Source of the DNA: Lutjanus erythropterus
Lineage: Eukaryota > Chordata > Actinopteri > Lutjaniformes > Lutjanidae
DNA length: 64,000 nucleotides
NCBI GenBank assembly: GCA_020091685.1
Contig: CM034603.1
Coordinates: forward strand, 11,390,683 to 11,454,682
Direction: 5' to 3'
Under the pieces are notes generated by a model. The model saw nothing but the letters and a program-made list of their open reading frames with translations. It was not told the DNA's origin and searched no databases. Made by a program: the position numbers and the translations under genes. Positions within the stretch are counted from its first letter, which is position 1. Each line of letters starts with the position of its first letter. Positions 47,446 to 60,420 of this stretch are shown piece by piece.

Positions 47446-48239
47446 CTCATACTTCACAACAAAATAAAGTGATTCACTCTCTCCTCTCACACACAAGAAA
47501 AAGCAATTTCAACAATGAAAGGAAGGCTCTGCAAGTGTGACAGAAACGTTCAGTTTGAACCAGTGCAAAATCACAATGAGAGAATCATCACATGAGGACA
47601 AGATAAACTATATGTCTCAAATTGAAGACAGTATGGAAAGTATTCTGTTGCTTGACTGATGCAAGAGACAAAACACACATTCACACAGCCACCCAGTACA
47701 TAACAGTGCACTCATTCACACAAAGATACAGACAAGAGGAGGCACTGGATACATTAATCTGAATATACATTCATAAAGTGCCCATTCATACTCATATGGT
47801 CTATGTACATTACATAGTGGAATCTGCATTTTAATCATGAAAGTGCTTCAGAATGGATGTTACTTTAAGGTTTTCGAGTGGGAAAAAGACAACAGAGAAC
47901 AGACAAGAAAATAAAGGACACTGAGTCGCCCAGTTTCAATAGAAGTTGCATATACATATATCTGTACACAAAGGATTGTTTTAAAGGAACGAAGAGGCAC
48001 CCTGTATCCCAAACTACTACACTTCATTTTGTCCACCTGTTCACATGTGCAGTCAGTGAAAAGCCTCTGAATTACAGCTGGCTACAGTCTGAGAATGAGC
48101 TGCAGCACGGAAGAAGACGGGTAAGAAGTTGAGGTTGACGTTATGGGAAGACATAAGAAGCAGTTTACAGTTTTAAATTATTTCTTTAGATGTTTTTGGT
48201 TATTTTTCTACAGAAGTGTATCGCTGCTATGCCAGATCA

Positions 48240-48600
48240 AGAACAGAAAACAGATCTGTATCATGTTATATCATGAAAAGTTTGTTTTAACAAGATGTTT
48301 TTAACATTATCAGAAGATATTTTCAAGCTACAACAACCTATTTTGAGGTTATAACATATTTTCACATTACAATATACAGACTTTCCTTGATTTAACAGTA
48401 CACTATTTATTTTGTTATAACATGACAGGTTTCATGTTATAACATACTAACTTGTTATTATAACATCAAATGTTTCACGTTACAATATGGTCACTTATAT
48501 TGTTATAACATGACGTCATAAAGATACATGTTATCATGTTAAAACAAGATCAGTAGTATACTGTTAAATCAAGACAAGTTTATTCTTATAAATATTTGCA
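48240..48600. repeat. Degenerate array of palindromic GTTATAACATG words
   Basis: TTGTTATAACATGAC, CATGTTATAACATAC, ATTATAACATCAAATG and TTGTTATAACATGACGTC are spaced irregularly over about 360 bp together with CACATTACAATAT/CACGTTACAATATG words. It looks like an old minisatellite with a self-complementary core. No ORF. Confidence 0.6.
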
Positions 48601-49433
48601 TATTAGTGTCATCAATATTGATTTCTTGATACATAATGATTATGAATATTGGAAATGGATTCAATATTCCACAGTATCAGTTCAACTCTACAACTCTACT
48701 TAATATTACAGATAAGATAATTAAATCATTTAATTAATTTGAAAGGTCTCATCTAACAAGAAAAAAATAAATGTTTCTAAAAAGGGTTTTGTCGTTGTCA
48801 TGTTATAGTCTTGTTATGTTTCTCTTTCAGTAAAAATCTTAGCAGCCAATATTTTTCAACGTTGGCTTTCTGTATCGAAGTTAGAATTTCCAGTATTTTG
48901 TTATAAAAATAAACTTCATGTCAAGCTGTTTTCTTTTTCTGGCGTGGCAGCAACACACTGCCGTTCTTTCTTTTCTGTCCTGCAGTGATGCGTTTTAAAG
49001 ATAAAGAGCTTACTTCCTGTGATAATGAAGATCATGTTATATGATTGAAAGTTCCAGAACAAAGTTAGGAAGTGGACTTTCAGCTGTTATTGTTTTGTCA
49101 AACTATTTTAAAGGCTGTCAAAAAAATATAAGAGGGCACAAGAATGAGGACCGTTTCCATAAACTATAAATATAATTATACTGTATCAGCACACTCAATG
49201 ATAGGCTGAATATAAAGATTTAAAAGAGTTCCACAAAGTGCTATTCCTTATAAATATTTATTCCAAACATTAATGTCCTATCCTAGTAAAATATGTACAT
49301 ACACAATATGTACAAACTCCTGTCATGAGGTCAAAGGTCAGGTGGTGTGTTACCTGAAGGTTTGGATGTTCACACCTAAACTGGTGCAACGGACCACCTT
49401 GGAGGTTTCAGCAGGTCTGATTTGGGTTAAATG

Positions 49434-49440
49434 GTGTGTG

Positions 49441-49472
<32 letters not shown>

Positions 49473-49480
49473 TGTGTTTC
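49434..49480 (+). repeat. (GT)n then (GCGT)n microsatellite
   Basis: GT dinucleotides pass into GCGTGCGTGCGTGCGTGCGT, a compound microsatellite. Confidence 0.85.
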
Positions 49481-50143
49481 AGGATGTCTGTGAACTTTGC
49501 TAATTTCAAACTTTTAGAACTTTTTTGCTCAAATATAAGAACAGTTTCTATAAAGGTCATGTCTGCAATGCATTAAAAGCTCATTCATAAGACATTATAA
49601 TGAATTTACAAGCTTTGACAACTGATGCACGACAGCTTCTAACAAGGTTTATGAAGTATTATAAGTGGTGGACATAATGTATTATAAGATCAACATTCAT
49701 GATGCTTTATACCTCCATGCCAAAGTGACAACAGTGCTGCAGAATGTGAATCCTGGGTTACATAGCACATTACTACTTACTAAAAGTAAATAAAAGAGCA
49801 TTAAAACTGAACTGCGTCAGTGTGTCTGTAAGGGACACGGTGTGACAAACCAGGGAATGACACAATCAGGAGTCAGTGGACTGACTAGCTGTTGTCACAT
49901 TTATTTCTGCTGTGTGATAGGCTGTTAGATCTAACCATATAGAGTAAATGATGATCCCATATTGAGAACATTTTTGCTGGACAAGACCCCCATCAAAGTG
50001 GCTATTAAGAGTGATGGTGGGTGAGTAGGCAGTGCTAATGTCAAGCCCCGATTCTAATGTCATTTGAATGTGCTAATAATGCATTATAGACATGCCTGTG
50101 TTACCCAAATGATCAACCTATAAGAATATAGGTCTAAATAAAT

Positions 50144-50752
50144 TTTAAAGAGACAGTTCACCCCCCCCCCCCCAAAAAAAATGGATGTTTTTTCCTTTTA
50201 CCTGTAGTGCTTTTCATCCATCTTGATAGTTTTGGCGTGAGTTGGCGAGTTTTGGAGATATCGGCTGTAGCGATGTCTGCTCTCTCTTGATCATAATGGA
50301 ACTAAATGGCACTCAGCTTGTGGCGCTCAAAACACCAAAGAATTACATCCGAAATATTCAACACCAGTTACTTTTTCCAGACATCATGACTCGCTTACCC
50401 AAGATAATCCACAGACCCTGTGAGTGGTTTCATGAAGGAATGAACTACTTTCTTTCTGTGGTGGAGCCTACTGGAAATATTTTTTGTTCCTAAAAAGAAA
50501 ATAGTTCCTACAAGAAACTGCTCACAATAAGGTCTGTGGATTATTTTGAGTAACTGGGTCATGATTTCTGAAAAGAGACACTAGTGTTGAATTTTTGGCT
50601 TCTTGGGCAACACAAGCCCAGTGCCATTTAGTTACATTATACATTTGAGAGAAGGCAGACATCTCTACGACCAATATCTCCACAACTTGGCAAATCACAC
50701 CAAAACCATCTAAACTGTGATTTTAATTTTGGGGTGAACTGTCCTTTTTAAA
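50144..50752. mobile_element. Long foldback (palindromic) element downstream of pgap6
   Basis: The left end TTTTAAAGAGACAGTTCACC pairs with the right end, reverse-complemented TTTAAAAAGGACAGTTCACC. Pairing continues inward: CCATCTTGATAGTTTTGGCG with the complement of the segment ending near 50712, GGAGATATCGGCTGTAGCGA with that near 50685, and AAGATAATCCACAGACC with GGTCTGTGGATTATTTT. The whole is an imperfect palindrome of about 600 bp with a short centre near 50470-50500. It matches a familiar fish foldback repeat. No transposase. Confidence 0.8.
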
Positions 50753-50755
50753 TGT

Positions 50756-50761
50756 TTTATT
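50756..50761 (-). terminator. Candidate pgap6 poly(A) signal
   Basis: AATAAA on the minus strand, about 148 bases after the pgap6 stop codon. Cleavage 10-30 bases further on would fall inside the right arm of the foldback element. Another AATAAA lies at 49905-49900, so a longer 3' UTR through the element is also possible. Confidence 0.45.
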
Positions 50762-50908
50762 TAAGAGATTAAGACACTGTCAAGGGTTGGATTCAGTTAA
50801 CACCAGCAGACACCTTGTGTTTGTGTATTTACCTTATGTGAATGTTTGTAGCGCTGTTTTACAATCAACGCCTCGTCACTTCACTTCCATGCAGCACCTC
50901 TGGTCCGT

Positions 50909-53584
50909 CTATGTGACGGTGTAGAGTTCATCCTTGCTGCTCTGACACAGCGTGTACCCACAAACCCGGGGTCTCCAGCTCCAGTTCCAGCCTCTAGTCC
51001 AGCCCAACAACTCCCTGTCCTTCTCCTTGGGCGGCAGCAGGAACACCACGCAGGTGGCCACCAGGATGTGCCACAGCGAGTGTGTGTAGTAGTAGTTGTC
51101 CTCTGTCTCTGCAAATATGTACAAGCACACACCGATCAGGGCGCAGAGAGCCCCGGGGAGCAGGTAGAGAACCCAGCGTTTCCAAGAAGGCGGGTAACAA
51201 TGTCGCCGCTGCACCCCTCGGTACACCTGTAAACAAAAGTAATATTTTAATTAAGTGAACTGTTTTAGTTTTAGACTGGCTTTAGTTGACAAAATAAGTG
51301 ATTTTAGTCGACTAAATCTACAACAGATTCAGTTGAACAAAATCAAATAAAGTCAAATAAAAAAAATGGGTTTAATTAAACTGTAATGCATCATTTAAAT
51401 GTTTCTCTAGAATTTCCAAATTCATTACACTGTATACTCCTGGGGGAAAAAAATCTCCATTAACCTAATATTAACATTAACAATAAGCATTTCTGCTACT
51501 TTCTCCATCATAGGTCTAACAATAAGTAGGCTACAGTTGATGTTGGTAAGTTACTGAAAGTTACAGTCAGTAAATACTTTCAAAAGTAATTTATTTAATT
51601 ACTTACTACAATTACTGCATATAAAGTTATTACCAGGGAAAGTAACTTTTGATTTAGTCTGCCTCTGCGAGCCCACTTACATTTGTGGAATTTATGCATA
51701 TATATGTTCTCCAGAAAGTGTCAATACATTTCAACATAGTTTTTATTATTATAAATTACTTTTTATTTAGTTACTGTCTTGTTTTCATCAGTGAAATGAA
51801 AATGAAATGAATGCTCTTTGTAACTACCTAAATTTTTTTAGCAACAAAGAAAACAGCAGTTTCTGGTCAGACAGTGTGTTCTCTGTAGTATCTGGGTTTA
51901 TGTCTTACCCAGGTAGTGACCATGATCAGTATGGCACAGAGGACGGGGCCCAGCAGGTTCCACAGACCTTTGCGGTCCAGCTGCATCGACATGGCTATCA
52001 GCAGAGCCCCGAGCATAAACAGAGTCTACACACACAAAAATAAAAAGATCACATTAAAGGCACTAAGCATGTGAAATACCACACTCATACCGCAGAAATA
52101 CAGGCCGTAGTCAGCGTCTTACATATTTGAATGTGTCTCTGATGCGAGCCATGCACAGGATGGTGACCCAGATGGCACAGACTGACCCCAGGAAGTCACA
52201 GTACTGTAGGGTATCGTAGTCCATTATACACAGTACAGCTACACCAGGCTGGTCACAGGCATGGTAGAACTAGAATTTGAAGAGAAGAAGAAAACAGGGA
52301 AAAAGAGGAATCACTCGAATGCTACAAAACTGTCCCTTAGATGTTTCCACAGTGACCAGTCTGTCACATGCGTAACTCAGAGTTTTCTCAAAATCTGCTT
52401 ATTTCAGAAATTCAAAAAAAAATAATCCCGGGTGTTGCTTGAATGCGTGGAATCTGATTGGGATAAAAATCTATATTTTTCTGCCACTAGGGGTCTCTCT
52501 CACATTCAATAACAAAAGACATAGTTTGATGACATTGTGGAGGAGCGTGGAATCATGGGAGTTATCTTCACTGTTACACAGCCAGCATTGCTGATGAAAA
52601 TCTATCTGACATGACTCAGGCATGACTTCCCTCTTCACTCTCCGACGCACTTGGCATATTCTGTATTTTCTCCAAATTTATAGCAACTAGCAACTAGCTA
52701 GCAACGATTTACAGGAAACACATCTTTACCTTGAATAAATTACTTTTTTCTCTGCATTTGAACATTGTTGAAAACATTTGGGATAACATAGGTACACAAC
52801 TCAACAAAATATAACATATGTCTAGTGTTTATACACATTTTAATGTGCAAATATTACATGTTATAGCTTTAACTTTCACATTTATGTGCACTCATTCTGC
52901 ACAGTTACAAATGACACATACAGTTCACACAGATGTTTCCATAGTGATCAATCCGCCACGTTTGTGCGTGATCTGGTCTGGATTAATGCATTTTTTTAAC
53001 TGAGGATATTTAACTGTAAGGCTATACATAACCAACATAACAGGTTGGTTTTTGTATCCCTGTATGATATTGATCTGCTATTGTGTTATATACAACTAGG
53101 TCATAAAAATATTTGCATTTATAAAAAGTACAGTTTGTGTCTTAACTCTACATTCCTTGGCATTAAAAAATGTGGCTGGCAGTCTTCACAGTGTTGTGAA
53201 AGGAATTAGGTTTTCTTAATGTCACATGAGCTCACTGATGAGCTCCCAAAGCGTTCAAAGAAAATAAACATGGACGAGATCGTATTTGATTACCTGAAAC
53301 TTCCTTCTTACACACTGTTATACTGTCAGGCCAAAAGAAAATAAGTATTCCCACATGTATGCATGAGTGTATTTGAGTGTGTGTGTGTGTGTGTGTGTGT
53401 GTTACCGTAGAGAAGAACATTGTGAAGAGGTAGACGGCGGCCTCAGTGATGTAGCAGCGTCTGATGGCCACCACGATGGCTGGCAGGAAAGACAGGTTAC
53501 TGATTGTGAGCAGCAGAGTCGCTGTCAACTGGCGACGATACGACTGAGCTGTTGAATCATCAGTGCAACCCCAGCCGTTCCAGC

Positions 53585-53653
<69 letters not shown>

Positions 53654-56600
53654 ATGAAACCAAATGAATAAATTTTTCATAAAAAGACATGAAAACAAAA
53701 GATATGGTACATTCTTTTAGGTAAGACAGACTGTAATGGGGCCTTAGTTAACAATGAAGTCAAACATTAAATTAAATGAAAAAACATCCTCACAAATGTA
53801 GAATTATGTGTGTGTGTGTGTGAGTGTGAGTATGTGTGAGAGTCGTACCGGCTTTGCAGACACAGGCAGCGTACAGGTAGCTGTAGGATCTCAACAGTCT
53901 ACATTCTCCATATGTCCCACAATCCTCTACACAGGCACTGATAAACACCTCTGGGACCACAGACACCAGTGATGTGTTACCACAGTCACTTCTGCAAGAA
54001 AAACACACACATTCAAATATTAAAATCACATAAAACAATGCACAGGATAGAAATACCTCATCGAACTCCTGGACTGAAACACAGAGATCTGTAAATGGGG
54101 ATTAAAATATTGTACTTCAGTGTAAATTTTGATAGCCATTTTATTATTTGGTCTCAGACTTGGTCCTGTGTCAAATGTCTTTTTTAGTTTTCATCATACT
54201 TAGTCAACCTCATCCTGTTTTTAGTCAAGTTTTAATTGACTAAAAATCTTGACTTGATTTTAGTTTTATCTTAGTCAAAGAACACAAACTATTTGAGTCC
54301 AGTTTTAGTCAATGAAAAGTATTGACACTTTAGTCTTCTTTGGTCATCAGGTTATATTAACATGTCATGTCAACTTGTCATTTTAGTCAAACTTATTTCA
54401 CGTAAGATTTTGTCTTATCATTATCTGATGAAAAACAATGGAATGATCCACAACACAGCCTACAGGACATAATGTAACACCACCACTTCATTACTTGGCT
54501 TAATATATCTTAAAAAAACACTAATGTTTTGTTAATCTACCTCATGTCTTTGTGGTGAGCCTTTAGATTTTCAGTATTCTTAAGCAGTTTAATGACAACA
54601 CTGCTTCCCTTCTGATGAACCATTGCATTTGTTTTTGCTTTTTTCTCAGCCGCACTGTAGAAACACTGAAATACCAGTTTGTTTCTTTCCTCAAAGCTTT
54701 TTGGTATGGGAAACAGATGTTTACATTGCCAAAGCAGGTGTAAAATAAAAAATAAATGTACATAACCAGAATTGTTATTTTGCAAGCAAAAGAGGCATAT
54801 ACAGTATAAAAAAAGTTATTATCTTGCTTTCTGTAAAATTTGATGTTGATGTTGATAAAAGTTACTCTGAGTTCTGAGTGAAAGGGAAACCAAACTGTTG
54901 CATTTAAAAAAAACATACAAAACAAAAACAAAGTCTATAATGTTTCATTCCCTCTTACTGACAGCGAAAGTATAGTGAGATTAAATTTAACTGTCGTCTT
55001 TATTCGTCCACAATGTTGAATGTTGATAAAGTCATGGTTAGTGTTTAATGACACCAGTGACACCGTGTCTCATCTTGCCTTAGTCATGGAAGAAAAGGTT
55101 GCTGACAAACATGTTTTGTTATAGTTTTCATTAACAAAACTACATTTAGCAAGTCTCACACCAGACTTAAAAATATGAATTGATTTAAAATTTATTGAGC
55201 ATTTCTAATTATGAACAATGCTGTAAGTGTGCAAGATATCGCAGGGTCACATAAAACAATATTTGCGTTCTTACCCGTTACACGTGAGCTGCAGGGTGAG
55301 GTACCATGTTGTTGACTGAGGGAAAGGCAGCCTGACCACAGCTTTAGGAACACTGACATTCACATGAACACCATATCCTCCAAACAAAGCTGCAGGTACA
55401 CACAAGAAACGCCTCAAAATCTGATTCACAGTCAAGCTTCATAGCAGTACTTATGCATTGCGGAGAGTCAATGTATCAATATGATTGGCTGATTAATTAA
55501 AAGGACATTTTGCTTATGTAGCATGGTTTCATTAGTAAGTAAAGTGATGGAAATCTTGTAAATGCAGCTCAAACATAAACTGTTATTAACTTTTTTGGGT
55601 GACTTAAATACTCCTGCTGACCCTGTCCACAGCAGTTCATTCCCTATCTTCTGTGCTGGTACTCGTCTCTGTTTCTCCTATCTTGGAGTGAGATGACCAC
55701 CGTCTACTGACTAACAATAAGAATTACCCCTGACAGCCACACATCAAATAATCCAGACTATCGTTTTAAGCTACAGCAGGTGTGAATACATTAGGCAATT
55801 CAGCTGTGCTACCTGTACGACAGGGTTGAGATTGGTTGAGTTCGAGGACTGGAGCCCAGGGAGAGAAACAGGCCACCACGCTGCTGCTATTCCCCAGCGT
55901 CACATTAGTCTACACACACACACACAAACACAACACACATGTGTTACAGTAAAGCATCACAGACACGCAAGTGTCTAAAATGCAGCTGGCTTCATCAGAT
56001 TGCTGTATGTGTGTGTTTAGAGATTCAGTGGTACTCACAGTGTTGAGCGTGAGCTGTAGGTTGAGTGTACCGCCTGTGGCTGTTGGGTGCAGAGGGTAGC
56101 TGAGCAGGGTGGGGTGTGTATCTGTAACGCTGACGTTGGGTCCATTGACGGGAGTGAATCGGAGCGACAGAACATCCACCTCCTCGTACAGCACGGGGAT
56201 CTTCCACACACATGCCGACGCTGGTAACGGTGTCGGTAGGGATGTTGATTTGTTGCTGAGGGCGACTGTGTCTGTAACCACTGAGCTGTTGCCTGTTGAT
56301 GTTGAGTTAGTATAGCTGCTGTTCCCTTGGAGCTTGTTGATGTCGTCATCTGCTGTAAGGCCGACACTTTTTGGCTTACATCCCACTGAGGCAGACAAAG
56401 GCAGAATAGAAAAAATACACACACAGGTTACTTGAGGATTACAACAGAGTTACAATGTGTGAAACTTATGTTTCATGTACAACAGAGTTTACATGGAGGT
56501 CCCATCTGTTTTGAGGTTGCATGTGACCAGATCATGCTTCTATGTTCACCTGTGTAGTTTGAGACAATACTAAACGTCACGGTACGATTGTCTTGGCTGC

Positions 56601-59600
56601 TCTCCACAACAACTCGTAACCAGGTGTCCCAAGGTGGGTTAGAAAGTGCTGCTGAGCAGCTGATCCCTGAGCAGTTCACTGTTACTGGGCCGTACTGCAG
56701 AGAGACGGAGCCAAGCCTGAGGACCAGTGAACAGTTTCCACTGTCTGCTGCCTCCTCTGATGAACAGTCGGCCACAGAGACGGAGAGAGAAGAGGCAAAC
56801 TCTGGAACATATAACCTAAGAAACACCGAAATATATTAAGGAAACTTACGTAGAGTGATAAGAAAAATATACAACTAGGGATGCACAATATGTTGTTTTT
56901 TTTGGCTGATACTATTTGTCGGCTGTAATTTCATTATTGGAATAAGAAATACTCATATAAATTTTCCATTATTGATTAATAATTTATCTGCATCTTTTGT
57001 GCATCCCTATATAAAACAGAACAAAGGATTGGCTGCAGGAAGTAAAACACAGATGCTTCTTACTTAAGGCGTGCAGGCCTGTCAGGAGCTGCAGTCTGTT
57101 GGAGGAATGTGCCCTGCTGCAAAGTGGGTGTGTCGACTGCTCTCCTGATTGATAGTTGAGGCTGGAAGAAGTAGGAGCAGGACGGAAAGCCCTAAAAGAT
57201 GAAGACAAAAGCATTTAATTTAGATATACTAATGGATAATTCTCTTCAATCAATCCTTCCTTGTCAAGCACCTTTAATACAGGCAGTTCAAAGTGTTTTA
57301 CACATGACTGATAAACTCAGTCAGTAGTAAGATTGACAGTCAAACAACGGGGGACTAATGGACATGAAAATAAAATTATAGAGAGATAAGATTAAACAGA
57401 AATAGAATCTCTCTTTCAAGGCCAGCAGTTGGTAAATAAGGCTACACTATCTGGTGCAGTTCAGCAATATGAACAGAGGCCAAGAAAAAGAAGACAGTGA
57501 GGAATGTGGTTCAGCTACTTTATGTCAGAAGCAATCCTTCGAACCCCTGCTCCGGTGGAACAGGTTGAGATAAAGGGAAGTTTTCAAGTAGAGCATGATT
57601 GGAATACTGACACTTTATCTTGGCCTTCTAATGCAAAACAAAATTCTTATTCAGTCCAATTTGATGGACAAATTCATAGTCAAAGTAAGTGACAGTTTAA
57701 CACATCCAGGCCACAAAAACTTGAACTAACTGTTGTAAAATCTTTCTTTAAAATGGTACTCATGAAAATTGCAGCAATTTTAATGACTATAGTGTTCATA
57801 GTAAAGGTCCAGTGACAGGACCAGGAAAACAAAACATAGAAAATCATAACAACAAAAACAAAAACAGAAAGTAACAAGCAAGTACTGGATACAGCTCTAT
57901 TCAGACCTTCTGCTCTATGCGACCATCATCTTCAGGCAAATGGGCAGCAATGTACCAGTCACCAGGAGCTGGATTGGAGAGGTTGAAGGTTGTTGAGCTG
58001 TGTGAGGTCACCGGTAGGATCAGAGACAGACAGGGGCTCCATAGCGTTGCATTGGGAAAAACTGACCCTATTGGGTTTATGACTGGAGGGGCACCCCATC
58101 GAATATGACTATGAAGGAGAGAGAAACATAAGAATAAAAAAGAAGCACTGGCACAAGATTCAGCAGAAAAACTAATAAATAAGAGTCACAAGGGTAGCTG
58201 AAACTAAAATACAGCAGAGAGAATGTGTGGGTGTTTTCACGACGCACAACTTTTTATGTCTTACATGGTAACGTTGTGCTGTCCACAGTGGAAGTTGTGG
58301 CCCTTCGTGACAGAGAACAGCCAGCGAGCGATGGCGGTTTCCTCCGGTATATGAAACCTCTGCAGCCTCACATTGCCGTACCAGCCGTACTTTGACAACT
58401 TCTGAGCCGGTTTGGACGAGAGTTCTGACACAAATGTCACCTGTCCATCTGTAGAGCAAAAGGCTTCAGTGTATCAAAGTGCAAAGTTGGACTCGTATAG
58501 TACATGTGGCTCAGAGAAAATGGACCCCTCTCAACGTAAAATGCATCCAGCATTAACCTAAATCTACTGCAGAACAGGCAGAAGTTATGGTAAGATTATC
58601 CTGATTTATAAATGGTTTATTAATCAGGTTTTAAATGTAAACACTTTAGAAATCATTACAGTTTTCATACACTGATGTGGGCTCACTATCTGGCAAGATC
58701 CAGTTACTGCTTACCAATAGTTAATCTTACTAACGATTTATTAACATTAAAACCGGAAAAATGAGGCCTAAATGTAAAGTGTAAAATGGTGCATCCTAAA
58801 AATGTCAAGGCAAACTATATTGTCAAAGCCTGAATGTATGAATCTGATAATTTGACATGTTGATTTGTGCCAAGTGAAACTATTGACTTTTAGAAATGAA
58901 AAAAGCCTTTCTGGCTGTAGCATATTTCACAGAAACGTTATTAACATGCAAGATCCTTGTCAAATAAAGTAGTAGCAGTAGTAGTAGTAACAACAACAAC
59001 AACAACAACAACAACAAAAACAATAATAGTACGATGAAGAAGATGATGATGATAATGTCGGTGGTTATATGCTGGTAATTTATTGACGAATATGTGATGG
59101 AGCTGACAGGAAGTGCTGGCTGATGGACAAGACAAATTAAGCAATGAGAGCCGAGGCTAAACAGTAAAGGTGGGCTCAGTATCTGGCAAGCAACAGGTGA
59201 CTGTTGCCCTTTTTATCTAATGTTATAACAGTTTATTAATGATTTATAAAGTGTTCACAGCCTAATAGCCTGTTCTTGTAAAGTGGCACCTTACTTCCAT
59301 AATAATATCCACAATGTATTTGTAAGATCCAATAATTTGAAGGAGAAAATGAAGGAAAGTGTCAACTTTGTTAAACGCACACGCACAAACAGTTAGCTAC
59401 AGACTTGTCAGTCAAATAACCAATTAGCAGTATGGTTGAATGAGAAACGCTGCATAGATGTTGTCATTTTCACACCAGCCATAGGGCTGTCGAAAATCTA
59501 TCTCTAAGAATGCGCATAACACTGTATTAGAAGCGTGAGACAACAGTATAGAGCGCAAAAGGTCTTTCGCATTCAGGAAAACTAGCAGGTGGAGGTAGTT

Positions 59601-59722
59601 AGCAAACATGCTAACATCGGTTTGCTCTGACTTCGTCCTTTAAGCTGAAAACACTCACCGTCTCCTAAAGTCCGAGCCGTCAGGGCGACGAGAAGGAGAC
59701 CACGTAGAAAACAAAAGTCCAT
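50909..59722 (-). CDS. pgap6: Post-GPI attachment to proteins 6 (TMEM8A)
   Basis: PGAP6/TMEM8A is a plasma-membrane phospholipase A2 that acts on GPI anchors and releases proteins such as Cripto. Thirteen coding exons on the minus strand: 59722..59659, 58448..58265, 58108..57907, 57191..57064, 56815..56550, 56385..56039, 55909..55813, 55389..55275, 53991..53849, 53584..53406, 52269..52123, 52025..51909 and 51226..50909. Phases join to 768 codons (human 771). Residues 1-20 form a signal peptide (FCFLRGLLLVALTA). A large ectodomain with many Asn-X-Ser/Thr sites follows. An EGF-like module (CVEDCGTYGEC, CVCKAGWNGWGC) lies near 488-522. A multi-pass C-terminal region starts near 533. CREST-type catalytic residues are visible: STFYHACD (Ser574, His578, Asp581), Asp600 in QYCDFLGS, and HSLWH (His712, His716). 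An upstream in-frame ATG (59779) is less likely because it would put charged residues ahead of the signal peptide. Confidence 0.95.
51255..51640. repeat. TTTAGTCGACTAAA-type dispersed repeat in pgap6 intron 12
   Basis: TTTTAGTCGACTAAATC and neighbouring GTTGACAAAATAAG words, then an AAAGTTACAGTCAGTAAAT/AAAGTAACTTTTGATTTAGT stretch. These are degenerate short-period fish repeats; related words recur at 54110-54430. Confidence 0.5.
52545..52700. repeat. Relative of the 44.4-kb repeat ORF in pgap6 intron 10
   Basis: GCTGATGAAAATCTATCTGA followed by CATGACTCAGGCATGACTT matches the segment of the ORF at 44606-44641, but here the frame is broken and an AGCAACTAGCAACTAGCTAG array follows. Supports the view that the 44.4-kb ORF is repeat-derived. 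Confidence 0.5.
53588..53652 (-). repeat. (TG)n tract flush with the pgap6 exon 10 acceptor
   Basis: On the minus strand about 32 TG units run directly into CAG|GCTGG, with the exon starting at 53584. There is no separate polypyrimidine tract. This arrangement recalls the UG tract before human CFTR exon 9, where its length affects exon inclusion. Confidence 0.9.
54110..55165. repeat. TTTTAGTCAA-type repeat and flanks in pgap6 intron 8
   Basis: AGTCAAGTTTTAATTGACTA, ATTTTAGTTTTATCTTAGTC and CAGTTTTAGTCAATG form an imperfect array (54180-54430). A matching right end (ATAGTTTTCATTAACAAAAC) lies at about 55121-55140. The AT-rich block between (54440-54950) is unrecognised; its 122-codon open frame on the minus strand has no domain. 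Confidence 0.5.
58968..59022. repeat. (AGT)n-(AAC)n compound microsatellite in pgap6 intron 1
   Basis: AGTAGTAGCAGTAGTAGTAG changes into AACAACAACAACAAC units. Trinucleotide simple repeat; it gives a valine-rich spurious frame on the minus strand. Confidence 0.85.
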
Positions 59723-59834
59723 GTTTCCCTGACGAGTGTCTGAACCATTACATCGTCCTTTCTCTACCTGTAATGTCATACAAGTCTATCGCCGCAGGGA
59801 ATTCATCCTACCTGCACAACACTTCCTGATTGCT

Positions 59835-59865
59835 ATGTAAATACGTGACGTAAAGATGGCCGTCA
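59835..59865 (-). promoter_or_regulatory. Candidate pgap6 promoter with CRE-like and YY1-like sites
   Basis: ACGTGACGTAAAGATGGCCG at 59843-59862 contains a TGACGTAA half-CRE/ATF word next to AAGATGGCCG, which resembles the YY1 core AAGATGGCGGC. It lies about 120-140 bases upstream of the pgap6 ATG. Typical of housekeeping TATA-less promoters; start site not determined. Confidence 0.45.
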
Positions 59866-60420
59866 GGTGCTGCCTTTGGGGTCTATAGGAAAAACCATAA
59901 TCAGACACACAAACGACCTATTAGCAACGAGTTGGAACTTTTCATTAATTCATTATTATTATTCATTTATTTGTTTAATTATTTTTCAAAGAAATAATGC
60001 GCTAATATCATTAAAGTGACATTGAACTGTTTGTGGGTTATTTACAATGTTAAACGTAGAAATTGAATTTGTCTGAGCTGTTTCTAAACGCACCAGAAAG
60101 ACTAAAATAGTTTATTGTTGTATGTCATTTCCAGGATGTCAAATACCGACGTTTTGCGTCCCGAGTACAGCATAAAAATGATAAATACAGACAGAGGGCA
60201 AGGTCTCTGCAGCTATAGCCACCATCACACTTCTAGTGGGTCAGAAGTCATGACTGAAAGGGATTATAATTATAATCTTTATGAATGTTTCTGAGTCAAC
60301 ACATAGTTGCCTATATTTCCTTTTTTAAACGCGACAGTAACTTAAGACAAAAAATAAAGATACCACTGGTCTATTTGAACATGAAACAGCGCTGGAATGT
60401 TGTTGGAATGTAATTATAAT

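Noticed and set aside
53232..53690. 152-codon minus-strand ORF as a separate gene
   Set aside because: It is pgap6 exon 10 plus read-through of the flanking (TG)n tracts; only 53584..53406 is coding.
54563..54931. 122-codon hydrophobic minus-strand ORF
   Set aside because: AT-rich intron sequence of pgap6 between repeat fragments; no domain, and no splice sites that would add it to pgap6 in frame.
59720..59779. Upstream in-frame ATG for pgap6 at 59779
   Set aside because: Starting there would place a charged 19-residue segment before the hydrophobic signal peptide; the ATG at 59722 gives a normal signal peptide directly.
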